Positions 5,992 to 13,080 of a stretch of DNA of 13,751 nucleotides are shown here, piece after piece. Source of the DNA: Planctomycetota bacterium. GTDB taxonomy: Bacteria > Planctomycetota > Planctomycetia > Pirellulales > Pirellulaceae. The number at the start of each line of letters is the position of its first letter. The stretch's first letter is position 1. Below the pieces are notes generated by a model. That model ran no database searches and was not told the origin of the DNA. It was given only the letters and a program-made list of their open reading frames with translations. The stretch lies in contig JAPLNJ010001202.1 in the NCBI GenBank assembly GCA_026692885.1, positions 1 to 13,751 of the forward strand, given 5' to 3'. Position numbers and translations under genes: made by a program.

Positions 5992-7836
5992 ATGCTCAAT
6001 CAGCAACTGAAGGACTACTTAGTCAGCCATATCCTGCCGCGAGTCGAGGGGCCGGCCCAATACCTCGGCGGTGAATGGAACATGGTCCGTAAGGACCATC
6101 GCCAAGTCCGCGGTCGCCTGTGTCTGGCGTTCCCGGATGTCTACACCATTGGCATGAGCCATCACGGTCTGCAGGTGTTGTATTCGCTGATGAATGCGCG
6201 TGAGGATTGGGCGTGCGAACGCGCGTACACGCCCTGGCCGGACATGGAGCAGCAATTGCGACAGGCCAACGTGCCGCTGTACAGTTTGGAGACGTTCACC
6301 CCGCTCGCGCAATTCGACGTGGTAGGTTTCTCGCTGCAGTACGAAGTCTGCTACCCCAGCCTCCTGACCATGCTCGACTTGGGCGGAATCCCACTGCACG
6401 GCACGGACCGGACGATGGCCGACCCGCTGGTCATTGCCGGCGGCCCCTGCGCACAGAACCCGGAACCGCTCGCTCCCTTTGTCGATGTGTTCGTCACCGG
6501 TGACGGGGAACCAAGTCTGCCGCGGATCTGCGACCTCTGGAAAACACTGCAGGATGAGTGTCGCAGCGGTGGCGGGTATGCCACGGGCGAGGCCGGTTGT
6601 CGGCAGCGCGAGGAGATGCTGCTGCGGGTCGCCGTCGAGTTGCCGTTCGCTTACGTACCCCGCTTCTACGAACCCGAATATCGTGACGGCCGCTTCGTCG
6701 CCCTGCATCGCACACGGTCCGAGGTGCCGGAGACGATCGAACCGTCGGTGGTGGCTGACTTGGAGTCACTCCCGTTGCCGACGGCCCTGATCGTGCCGTA
6801 TGTCGAGTGCGTGCATGACCGGATCTCGATCGAGATCATGCGCGGTTGCCCGTGGCAGTGCCGTTTTTGCCAGAGCACGGTGATCAAACGTCCGTTACGA
6901 TTCCGCTCGGTGAAAACCATCGTGGACGGGGCCTGGGAGGCGTATTGCAACACGGGTTTCAACGAGATTTCGATCCTCTCACTGTCCAGCAGCGACTATC
7001 CCCACTTCGCAGAACTCATCGGCGAACTGAAACGCGTCTTCGGTCCGGTGGGGGTGAACATTAGCGTGCCCAGTTTGCGCATCAATGATCAACTGCGGAC
7101 GCTCGCCGACCTGCTGGGCAACGAACGACGTTCCAGCCTCACATTGGCTCCGGAGGTCGCTCGTGACGACATGCGGGAGCAGATCCGCAAAAACATCAAG
7201 AACGAAGATCTGTACGAAGGCTGCCGCGCCGCGTTCCGCCAAAACTATGAAAGTGTCAAACTGTACTTTATGTGCGGCTTGCCGGGCGAGCGGCGGGTAG
7301 ACCTGGACGGCATCCTGGACATGGCGGAGACGATCGCTCGGATCGGCAAGGAGGAACGCGGCCGATACGCCAACGTAACGGCCAGCGTCTCCAATTTCGT
7401 ACCCAAAGCCCACACGCCTTACCAATGGAACGCGATGCAGACTCGCGAGTATTTCCAGGGGGCGCACAGCTACCTCCGGCGACAGCGTCGGCGCGGCACG
7501 GTGTCGGTCAAGTGCCACGCCATCGAGACCAGTCTGTTGGAAGGCGTGCTCAGCCGCGGCGACCGCCGCATAGGGCAGGTGATCGAATTGGCGTGGCGGC
7601 GCGGGGCACGCCTGGAAAGCTGGCGCGAGAACTTCGACGCGGCCCGTTGGTGGCAGGCGGTGGCCGACGCCGGCATCGACGTGCAGATGGTCCTCCACAA
7701 GCCCTACGCCATCGGCGACAAGCTGCCCTGGGATCATGTGAATGTGAAGTACGGTCGGGCGTATTTAGAGAAAGAGCAGGGACGGTCAGTCTCGCAGTTG
7801 CAAGCCATGGCGGGGGGAGAGGCGGAGAGTCGGTGA
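5992..7836 (+). CDS. B12-binding-domain radical SAM protein (TIGR03960-like)
   Basis: The 614-residue protein has an N-terminal cobalamin-binding-type domain (about residues 35-165, with FPDVYTIGMSHHGLQVLY and FDVVGFSLQYE) and a radical SAM core. The cluster-binding motif is CPWQCRFC (Cys286, Cys290, Cys293), which is CX3CX2C. Such enzymes bind a [4Fe-4S] cluster and split S-adenosylmethionine to start radical chemistry. The layout matches an uncharacterised family (TIGR03960) often fused or adjacent to a DUF2344 domain; that domain is absent here. The substrate is unknown. AGGGAG at 5981-5986 supports the start. The gene is divergent from the Rieske gene, with 101 bp between starts. Its stop codon (7834-7836) lies within the left target duplication of palindromic element copy B, so the coding sequence is intact but its 3' untranslated region has been replaced. 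Confidence 0.9.
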   Translation: MLNQQLKDYLVSHILPRVEGPAQYLGGEWNMVRKDHRQVRGRLCLAFPDVYTIGMSHHGLQVLYSLMNAREDWACERAYTPWPDMEQQLRQANVPLYSLETFTPLAQFDVVGFSLQYEVCYPSLLTMLDLGGIPLHGTDRTMADPLVIAGGPCAQNPEPLAPFVDVFVTGDGEPSLPRICDLWKTLQDECRSGGGYATGEAGCRQREEMLLRVAVELPFAYVPRFYEPEYRDGRFVALHRTRSEVPETIEPSVVADLESLPLPTALIVPYVECVHDRISIEIMRGCPWQCRFCQSTVIKRPLRFRSVKTIVDGAWEAYCNTGFNEISILSLSSSDYPHFAELIGELKRVFGPVGVNISVPSLRINDQLRTLADLLGNERRSSLTLAPEVARDDMREQIRKNIKNEDLYEGCRAAFRQNYESVKLYFMCGLPGERRVDLDGILDMAETIARIGKEERGRYANVTASVSNFVPKAHTPYQWNAMQTREYFQGAHSYLRRQRRRGTVSVKCHAIETSLLEGVLSRGDRRIGQVIELAWRRGARLESWRENFDAARWWQAVADAGIDVQMVLHKPYAIGDKLPWDHVNVKYGRAYLEKEQGRSVSQLQAMAGGEAESR

Positions 7837-7837
7837 G

Positions 7838-8030
7838 AGCCTTGATCGGAACCTTGCGCAAAACGCTAGCAGGGTGGCTGGTGGCTGAGCCTAGGCGAAG
7901 CCCCAGCAACAGTGGACTGGGGCTTCGCTTAGGCTAGCAACAGTGGACTGGGGCTTCGCTTAGGCTCAGCCACCAGCCACCCGGCCTGTTGCCAGCACCA
8001 ACAGCAGTGCGCAACCTTATGATCAAGGCC
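7838..8030. mobile_element. Palindromic MITE-like element, copy B (193 bp), with 9-bp target duplication
   Basis: The left end (AGCCTTGATCGGAACCTTGC) and right end (reversed: GGCCTTGATCATAAGGTTGC) are imperfect inverted repeats. An inner palindrome has GGTGGCTGGTGGCTGAGCCT at the left and its mirror at 7961-7981. Identical 9-bp direct repeats GTCGGTGAG flank it exactly (7829-7837 and 8031-8039). It has no gene. It sits between the radical SAM stop codon and the first DegT-type gene. Its transcript would fold into a long hairpin. Confidence 0.88.
7905..7966 (+). repeat. Perfect 31-bp tandem duplication inside element copy B
   Basis: The unit beginning AGCAACAGTGGACTGGGGCT occurs twice in a row (7905-7935 and 7936-7966) with no mismatch. 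It spans the loop and part of the right arm of the inner palindrome. Copies A and C lack the duplication, so it arose within this copy and recently enough to remain identical. Confidence 0.9.
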
Positions 8031-8186
8031 GTCGGTGAGTCATAACATCCTCTCGTTCTTTCAGTAAGAAGTGGAAAGCTGGGGAACCAGCAACCAGCAG
8101 CCCGTGTTCGTCAGGTGTGTCAAGTGCGCGATCTGGAAGAATCGCACGAATGGGTATCTCGCAGTTTCACCAAGGGAGAAGCCAAA

Positions 8187-9509
8187 ATGAGCCGTGAAGT
8201 GAATCGTCGCCAATTCATTGCTGCTACGACTTCGGCCGGTGTGGGTTTGGCGCTGACGGGGGCCACCCCGGCCGCCGAGAAGCCGGCGTTGCTGGGCGGG
8301 AAGCCCATCCGCACGAAGGGCTACGCTTCCTGGCCCAAGATCGCCACCGCGGATGAGCAGTCGGTCCTGGATGTCGTCCGCACCGGCCGCTGGAACCGCA
8401 GCCGGTCGGTGGACGAATTTGAGGAGACCTTCGCCAAGGCCAGCGGAGCCAAGTTCTGCGTGGCCACCTCCAGTGGCACCAGCGCTCTGGTCACGTCGCT
8501 GGGGGCCCTGGGCGTCGGGCCGGGGGACGAGGTCATCGTGCCGCCGTACACCTTCCTGGCCACCGTTACCGCGGTCCTGCTCCACTACGCATTGCCGGTT
8601 TTCGTCGACTCCGATCGGGAGACGTTACTCATGGATCCGGGGAAGCTCGAAGCGGCGATCACCGACCGCACCGCGACGATCATCCCCGTGCACATCGGCG
8701 GGTCGGGGGCTGACCTGGACCGCATTCTCGCGACCGCCAAGAATCGCTCGGTGCCGGTGATCGAGGACGCCTGCCAGGCGGTGTTCGGTCAGTGGCGGAA
8801 CCGCGGCTTGGGAAGCTGGGGCACCAGCGGTTGCTTGAGCTTCCAGGTGAGCAAGAACCTCTGCTCCGGCGAAGGCGGGGCCATCTTGACCAGCGACGAG
8901 GCGATGGCCAACAAGTGCTATGCCTTCCACAACTGCGGCCGCACGCGGGACCGGGCCAGCGCCAGCTACCGGGGCGGGCGGAACACCAACGTCCGCATGA
9001 CCGAGTTCCAGGGTGCGCTGCTCCTGAGCCAGATGACAGGTTTGGAGCAGCGAGCGCAGACCCGTAGCGAGAACGCCCAGTATCTGTCGAGCTTGCTCAG
9101 CGAGATCCCGGGCATCCTTCCCGCGCGGATGTACGAGGGCTGCACGCGAAACGCCTATCACCTCTACATGTTCCGCTACCAGCCGGAAAAGTTCGCCAAT
9201 CTGCCGCGAAATCGGTTCCTCAAAGCCTTGGGCGCGGAAGGCATTCCTTGCTCCAGCGGCTACGGCCCCTTGAACACGGCGGAGTTCATCCGCGACGCGC
9301 TCAACTCCCGCCCCTACGTTCGCGTCTACGGCAAGGCGGCTCTCGACAAATGGGCGGAACGCAATCGCTGTCCGGAGAACGACAAGCTCTGCGAGGAGGC
9401 CGTGTGGTGCATGCAGAACATGTTCCTAGGCCCGCGCAGCGACATGGACGAAAGCGGCGCAGCCATCCGCAAGATTCAGGCCCACGCCCCCGCACTGGCG
9501 CGGGCTTGA
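8187..9509 (+). CDS. Tat-exported DegT/DnrJ/EryC1/StrS-family protein 1
   Basis: The 440-residue product starts with a twin-arginine signal: NRRQFIAATT (RR-x-F), then a hydrophobic stretch ending near ATPAAEKP. The mature part has the fold-type-I PLP pattern of DegT-family sugar aminotransferases: VATSSGTSAL (cofactor phosphate), VIVPPYTFLATV, VPVIEDACQA (Asp contacting the pyridine nitrogen), and SFQVSKNLCSGEGG with the Schiff-base Lys223. The start at 8187 has GGGAGAAG about 8 nt upstream; the longer frame to 8115 would bury the signal. Family members usually transaminate nucleotide-linked ketosugars in the cytoplasm, so export is unexpected. The substrate is unknown. It precedes a second Tat-tagged relative by 165 bp. 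Palindromic element copy B lies upstream, close enough to have moved or altered its promoter region. Confidence 0.9.
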   Translation: MSREVNRRQFIAATTSAGVGLALTGATPAAEKPALLGGKPIRTKGYASWPKIATADEQSVLDVVRTGRWNRSRSVDEFEETFAKASGAKFCVATSSGTSALVTSLGALGVGPGDEVIVPPYTFLATVTAVLLHYALPVFVDSDRETLLMDPGKLEAAITDRTATIIPVHIGGSGADLDRILATAKNRSVPVIEDACQAVFGQWRNRGLGSWGTSGCLSFQVSKNLCSGEGGAILTSDEAMANKCYAFHNCGRTRDRASASYRGGRNTNVRMTEFQGALLLSQMTGLEQRAQTRSENAQYLSSLLSEIPGILPARMYEGCTRNAYHLYMFRYQPEKFANLPRNRFLKALGAEGIPCSSGYGPLNTAEFIRDALNSRPYVRVYGKAALDKWAERNRCPENDKLCEEAVWCMQNMFLGPRSDMDESGAAIRKIQAHAPALARA

Positions 9510-9560
9510 GGCCGATGGATCGGGAATCGGGCCCACCGACACTGACCAGCCGTTCCCTGA

Positions 9561-9588
9561 TTGACAAGCATTCGCCAGGGGCTAGGCT
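9561..9588 (+). promoter_or_regulatory. Weak candidate promoter between the two DegT-type genes
   Basis: A consensus -35 TTGACA (9561-9566) is followed after 16 bp by TAGGCT (9583-9588), a poor -10. If active, it would give the second gene a leader of about 80 nt. The alternative is simple read-through from the first gene. Confidence 0.25.
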
Positions 9589-9614
9589 GATCACCAACCT
9601 GTCTGGACCACGGG

Positions 9615-9634
9615 CAGGGCCCCCTGAGGTTTTT
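9615..9634 (+). terminator. Possible weak terminator or attenuator hairpin
   Basis: CAGGG (9615-9619) pairs with CCCTG (9622-9626) around a 2-nt loop, and TTTTT follows after AGG (9630-9634). The stem is short and the T-run is displaced by 3 nt, so termination would be partial at best. It lies 40 nt before the second DegT-type start codon. Confidence 0.25.
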
Positions 9635-9674
9635 CGTAGTCCTAAGCTTTCCCTCAGTCTGAAAGGACCGTCCG

Positions 9675-11042
9675 ATGCATGAGCCGAAGAAGAACCGTCG
9701 CGAGTTCCTGACTACCGTGGGCGCCGCAAGCGCCGCGTCGATGCTCGTAGGGGCAGGTGGAGCTCCTGGGCTCCAGGCCGCCGAAGGCAAGGAGAAACTT
9801 GCCATCGACGGAGGAACGCCGGTCCGGAAGGACCTGCTCGGTTCTCGGCCTTATGGGCCGCAGTTCTACGATGACGTCGAGAAAAAGGAACTGCTGGAGG
9901 TCCTCGAATCGCGGTATCCATTCCGCTGGTGGGGCGGCAAGTCCAAAGTCCTCCAATTCGAGAAAGCGTATGCGGAGCTGCTCGGTGTCAAGTATGCCCT
10001 CGGCGTGACCTCGGGGACGACGGCTCTGTACACCGCCATGGCGGCGCTGGAAATCGGGCCTGACGACGAGGTCATTCTCCCCGCCTGGACTTGGTACGCC
10101 GACTACGACGCCGTCGTCCTGTCGGGAGCCCTGCCGGTCTTTGCCGAGATCGACGAGTCGCTGGCCATGGATCCCAACGATGTGGAGGCGCGCATTACGC
10201 CGCGCACCAAGGCGATCGTCCCCAGCCACCTCCAGGGAGGCTTGGCCGACATGGACGCGATCCTGGCAATCGCGCGGAAGCACAAGCTCCTCGTGGTGGA
10301 AGACTGCGCCCAATGCTGTGGCGGACGTTACAAGGGCAAGTACGTCGGTACGCTCGGCGACATGGGAATCAATAGCTTCCAACTCAGCAAGACCATCACG
10401 TCGGGCGAAGGCGGCGCCGTGGTCAGCAACGATCCGAAACTCATCGAGCGGGCGATGCGGTTCCACGACGTCGGATCGCTCCGGGCGCCGTACACCGACA
10501 TGCTCAAGGGCGGCCTGCTGGCGGCCTTCGCCGCGTGTAATTTCCGGATGAACGAGTTCACGGGCGCCGTCCTCCACGCCCAGGTGCAGAAACTCGAAAC
10601 CATCTGCAAAGCCCTGCGGGCCAACGCGCGCAAGGTACGCGAAGGCATCGTCAACCTGCCGGGACTCAAACTGCGAAAGTCGCCGGACCTCGAGGGCGAT
10701 TTGGGCGCGACGGTGTTCTTGACCATGGAGACCGGGAAACAGCGAGACAAGTTCCTGCGGGCCCTACGGGCGGAGGGTATCAATGGCTCGTCGCCGGGAG
10801 GTTCAGTGATCCTTCCTGCGGACGAACGGATCAAGAGCAAGGCCACGATTCATCCCGCTTGGCCGTCGTTCAGCACGCCCCAGGGCAAGGCGATCAAGTA
10901 CGGTGCCGAGTCCTGCCCGCGGACGATCGATATCTTGGGACGCACCGGCGGCGTGATCATGGACCCCAGCCACACCGAGGACGATCTGAAGGACATCATC
11001 CGGGCGATCCGCAAGGTGTTCCCGACCGTGAGTCCCGCGTAG
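9675..11042 (+). CDS. Tat-exported DegT/DnrJ/EryC1/StrS-family protein 2
   Basis: The 455-residue protein again begins with a twin-arginine signal, NRREFLTTVGAASAASMLVG, ending near LQAAEGKE. The PLP-binding pattern is complete: GVTSGTTALYTAM, VILPAWTWYADYDAV, LLVVEDCAQCCGG (Asp) and SFQLSKTITSGEGG with the catalytic Lys239. The start at 9675 has AAAGGA about 8 nt upstream. It differs clearly from the first copy in its N-terminal part (FRWWGGKSKVLQFE) and its C-terminal third, so the two are diverged paralogues and not a recent duplication. Both are on the same strand with a 165-bp gap that contains weak promoter-like and terminator-like sequences. The pairing suggests a shared process in the exported compartment; it could also be a non-aminotransferase use of the fold. 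The substrate is unknown. Confidence 0.9.
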   Translation: MHEPKKNRREFLTTVGAASAASMLVGAGGAPGLQAAEGKEKLAIDGGTPVRKDLLGSRPYGPQFYDDVEKKELLEVLESRYPFRWWGGKSKVLQFEKAYAELLGVKYALGVTSGTTALYTAMAALEIGPDDEVILPAWTWYADYDAVVLSGALPVFAEIDESLAMDPNDVEARITPRTKAIVPSHLQGGLADMDAILAIARKHKLLVVEDCAQCCGGRYKGKYVGTLGDMGINSFQLSKTITSGEGGAVVSNDPKLIERAMRFHDVGSLRAPYTDMLKGGLLAAFAACNFRMNEFTGAVLHAQVQKLETICKALRANARKVREGIVNLPGLKLRKSPDLEGDLGATVFLTMETGKQRDKFLRALRAEGINGSSPGGSVILPADERIKSKATIHPAWPSFSTPQGKAIKYGAESCPRTIDILGRTGGVIMDPSHTEDDLKDIIRAIRKVFPTVSPA

Positions 11043-11242
11043 CAGCGCGGAGTCGTGATGCGATCAACGGTCTGAATTCCCAGTGGCGCCCCCCTGGAGA
11101 CCGTCTGGATGGTGCAGGAGATGGGCAGGCTAGTGCTTTGTCAAGGCTTGATCTTAGGGTTGGGTGCCACTGGCTTCGCCCAATGGTGTCCGGGATTTTG
11201 GGCAAGGCGTAGGATTTGGGCGGGCTGCCTCGCGGATGGTCG
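11043..11242. other. Intergenic DNA after the second DegT-type gene
   Basis: No gene or terminator is supported. The stretch contains the second copy of the 32-bp repeat (11129-11160), followed by GC-rich sequence with CTTCGCCCAATGG and GGGCAAGG segments reminiscent of the repeat cores at the left end of the window. The open frame that crosses it into the pilin-like gene is fortuitous. Confidence 0.45.
11129..11160 (+). repeat. 32-bp dispersed repeat (copy 2)
   Basis: GCTAGTGCTTTGTCAAGGCT and the following 12 bases match 543-574 at about 27 of 32 positions. It lies 80 bp upstream of palindromic element copy C. Both copies are intergenic. Confidence 0.55.
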
Positions 11243-11414
11243 GGCCTTGATCGGAATGTTGCGCAAAACTCTAGCAGCAGAAGGTCAAGGGTGGCTGGGG
11301 CAGAGTGCAGCGATGCCCCAGAAACCGGGTACTGGGGCTTCGCTTCGGCTCAGCCGCCAGCCACCCGGACCGTGGCCAGCACGGACCGCAGTGCGCAACC
11401 TTGCGATCAAGGCC
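11243..11414. mobile_element. Palindromic MITE-like element, copy C (172 bp), degenerate
   Basis: Inverted ends GGCCTTGATCGGAATGTTGC and (reversed) GGCCTTGATCGCAAGGTTGC match copies A and B. The inner palindrome is partly decayed: the right arm CTGGGGCTTCGCTTCGGCTC and following CAGCCGCCAGCCACCC are intact, but the left arm is rearranged. Flanks share only TGGTC in register (11237-11241 and 11417-11421), so the target duplication has eroded. It carries no gene and is probably the oldest of the three copies. Confidence 0.75.
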
Positions 11415-11542
11415 CGTGGTCCACGGGTTTCCATGGCGGCAAGCCCGCCAACGCGATTAACTTCGTGCCATTTCCCCCATGTGCGTGACTGCACCTCGCC
11501 CCTGCGCTGCGATGTGTATCCGTTCCGGCGTTGTAGACAAGT

Positions 11543-11574
11543 GCGCAAGTTGAAGTCTGCGCAAATTGAAGTCT
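11543..11574 (+). repeat. 16-bp tandem duplication
   Basis: GCGCAAGTTGAAGTCT (11543-11558) is followed directly by GCGCAAATTGAAGTCT (11559-11574), differing at one base. It lies just upstream of the candidate -35 element for the pilin-like cassette, so it could be a paired regulator-binding site or simple slippage. Confidence 0.7.
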
Positions 11575-11575
11575 C

Positions 11576-11604
11576 TTGTCACGCTTGGTCATTCTGGGTA
11601 CATT
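11576..11604 (+). promoter_or_regulatory. Candidate promoter of the pilin-like cassette
   Basis: TTGTCA (11576-11581) and TACATT (11599-11604) are separated by exactly 17 bp. Predicted transcription starts about 65 nt before the start codon at 11676. The -10 lies within the first unit of a 22-bp tandem duplication, so a second TACATT is found at 11621-11626. Confidence 0.5.
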
Positions 11605-11627
11605 GCTTGGTCATCTTGGGTACATTG
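11584..11627 (+). repeat. 22-bp tandem duplication over the -10 region
   Basis: Two adjacent 22-bp units (11584-11605 and 11606-11627) share 20 of 22 bases; each has TTGGTCAT and GGGTACATTG. The duplication copies the candidate -10 hexamer into the early leader. Confidence 0.72.
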
Positions 11628-11675
11628 ACTTGCGTAGATTTTGTCCATCCACTTTTCCATCCGCGAGACGTGCAC

Positions 11676-12734
11676 ATGTCCCTCTACCTTGAAGAAAGTG
11701 CTACCGCATTCCGATCCACTTCCCGTGTAAGGCTGCGCGGTTTCACGCTCGTCGAACTGCTCGTGGTGATCGCGATTATCGGAATCCTGGTCGCCCTGCT
11801 ATTACCCGCCATCCAGGCCGCCCGCGAAGCCGCTCGACGCTCCCAATGCGCGAACAACCTGAAGCAACTGGGATTGGCCATGCACAACTTCCATGACGTC
11901 TTCAAGAAGTTCCCGCGGAACTATCAGCAGGTCGGTGGGAACGCCTGGGAGGCAGTGAGCGCAAACTTCTGGATCCTTCCGCAAATCGAAAATTCTGCAC
12001 TCTACGACGATGGACAGACGAATCTGACGAACTGGGGCTGGATGTACAACACCCTGATGAACACGGATATCCCAACGTTCCATTGCCCTTCGGCCCTAGC
12101 GGCGTCGAAACGCGGAACCAATCCGAGTGGCTGGGACGGTCCGGGCACCAACTATGCCTGGTCTACGGGAAGTTCGGTCGAAACGGTCTGGGCGGGAGAC
12201 CGTTTCAACGGGATCATCGCCTATCAGGTGGACCGCAAGATGGCGGACGTGACGGACGGCCTGTCCACGACGCTGCTGGCGGCGGAGATTCTGTCTGGAT
12301 CCAACCAGGGTGGCACATCCGGAAAGTATCCCTACGATATCATTTACGTGGGTGATGCCCTCATCAGCGGCGTGGCCAACAGAGACTTTCCGACCGAAGC
12401 CGAACTGGCCGCCATTGCCAACGCGGGCTGGACCGCCCCAACCGGATTCAGATCGAACAACGGGACGATGTGGGCTTGGTACGCCGCCGCTCAGTCCACG
12501 CTAACCACTGCCGCTCCACCGAACTGGGCTGGCCCCAGTGTTGGCGGCGCCTGCTGCCCCGGGGGTGCCCATGATTGGGGATGGGGGATCATTCCGCCGC
12601 GCAGCTTGCACCCAGGCGGGGTGAATGCGGTGCTCGGAGACGCCTCCATCCGCTTCATCACCAACAGCATTAACACGCTCACCTTCCAACGGCTCGGCAA
12701 TCGGAAGGACGGCGAAGCGATCGACAAATACTAA
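11676..12734 (+). CDS. DUF1559 prepilin-like protein (352 aa)
   Basis: This is a typical planctomycete DUF1559 protein. After a 22-residue positively charged leader comes the type IV prepilin cleavage motif, RG-FTLVE (cut expected after Gly22, with Glu27 at mature position 5), and a hydrophobic helix to about residue 43. The conserved [27 protein letters not shown] segment follows. Near the C terminus, His312 to Asp322 form the H-X9-D motif, but with DA where most members have DG. Such proteins are thought to be exported pseudopilin-like envelope components; the function is unknown. The ATG at 11676 was preferred because the longer frame upstream runs through palindromic element copy C; its ribosome site is weak. 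It is the first gene of a cassette with a lipoprotein 14 bp downstream. Confidence 0.9.
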   Translation: MSLYLEESATAFRSTSRVRLRGFTLVELLVVIAIIGILVALLLPAIQAAREAARRSQCANNLKQLGLAMHNFHDVFKKFPRNYQQVGGNAWEAVSANFWILPQIENSALYDDGQTNLTNWGWMYNTLMNTDIPTFHCPSALAASKRGTNPSGWDGPGTNYAWSTGSSVETVWAGDRFNGIIAYQVDRKMADVTDGLSTTLLAAEILSGSNQGGTSGKYPYDIIYVGDALISGVANRDFPTEAELAAIANAGWTAPTGFRSNNGTMWAWYAAAQSTLTTAAPPNWAGPSVGGACCPGGAHDWGWGIIPPRSLHPGGVNAVLGDASIRFITNSINTLTFQRLGNRKDGEAIDKY

Positions 12735-12748
12735 CCGGAGGGATCAAC

Positions 12749-13066
12749 ATGTTTCGTAGGTACTGCTTCTGTATCGGGTTGGCCTTAGCCGCCGCCACGC
12801 TGGGTTGTGGGCAGCCGGTGAAGGAAAAACAAATCGAGGTCAAAGCGGCGGCTGATCCGTTGCTCACGCCGCGATCTATCCTGCAAAGATACGCCGATGG
12901 CCAAGCGTTGGGCAGCGAGGTGACGTCTTTCCAGTACCTGGTCGAGACGCTACGCAAAGCGGATCCTGCCAAGGCCGAGATTCTGGAGAAGGGGCTGGAC
13001 GAGATTCAAAAGGCTGCTCCCGAGGCTCGGGCCAAACAGGCCAAGGAACTGCTGCAGAAACTCTAG
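12749..13066 (+). CDS. Small lipoprotein of the pilin-like cassette (105 aa)
   Basis: The product has a lipoprotein-type signal: MFRRYC, a hydrophobic core, then ATLGC with Cys20 as the probable lipidated residue. The -3 position is Thr, so the lipobox is not canonical. The mature part is charged and largely helical, with alternating Lys/Glu/Ala ([24 protein letters not shown]), and could form a coiled coil. No enzymatic motif is seen. CGGAGG about 7-8 nt upstream supports the start. It lies 14 bp after the DUF1559 gene and 14 bp before a second one, so all three are probably one transcript. Small lipoproteins next to DUF1559 genes are common in planctomycetes; an envelope-anchoring role is only an inference. 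Confidence 0.82.
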   Translation: MFRRYCFCIGLALAAATLGCGQPVKEKQIEVKAAADPLLTPRSILQRYADGQALGSEVTSFQYLVETLRKADPAKAEILEKGLDEIQKAAPEARAKQAKELLQKL

Positions 13067-13080
13067 AAGGAAGCCGAGTC

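Noticed and set aside
6019..7737. Long minus-strand frames opposite the radical SAM gene
   Set aside because: They mirror the high third-position GC of the real gene and lack ribosome sites.
3453..8030. CRISPR array from the many palindromic repeats
   Set aside because: The repeats are few, unevenly spaced, differ in type and have no regular spacers or cas genes.
11109..11675. N-terminal extension of the DUF1559 gene as a 541-residue protein
   Set aside because: The extra 189 codons run through a dispersed repeat, palindromic element copy C and the tandem duplications; the pilin leader at 11676 gives the normal family layout.
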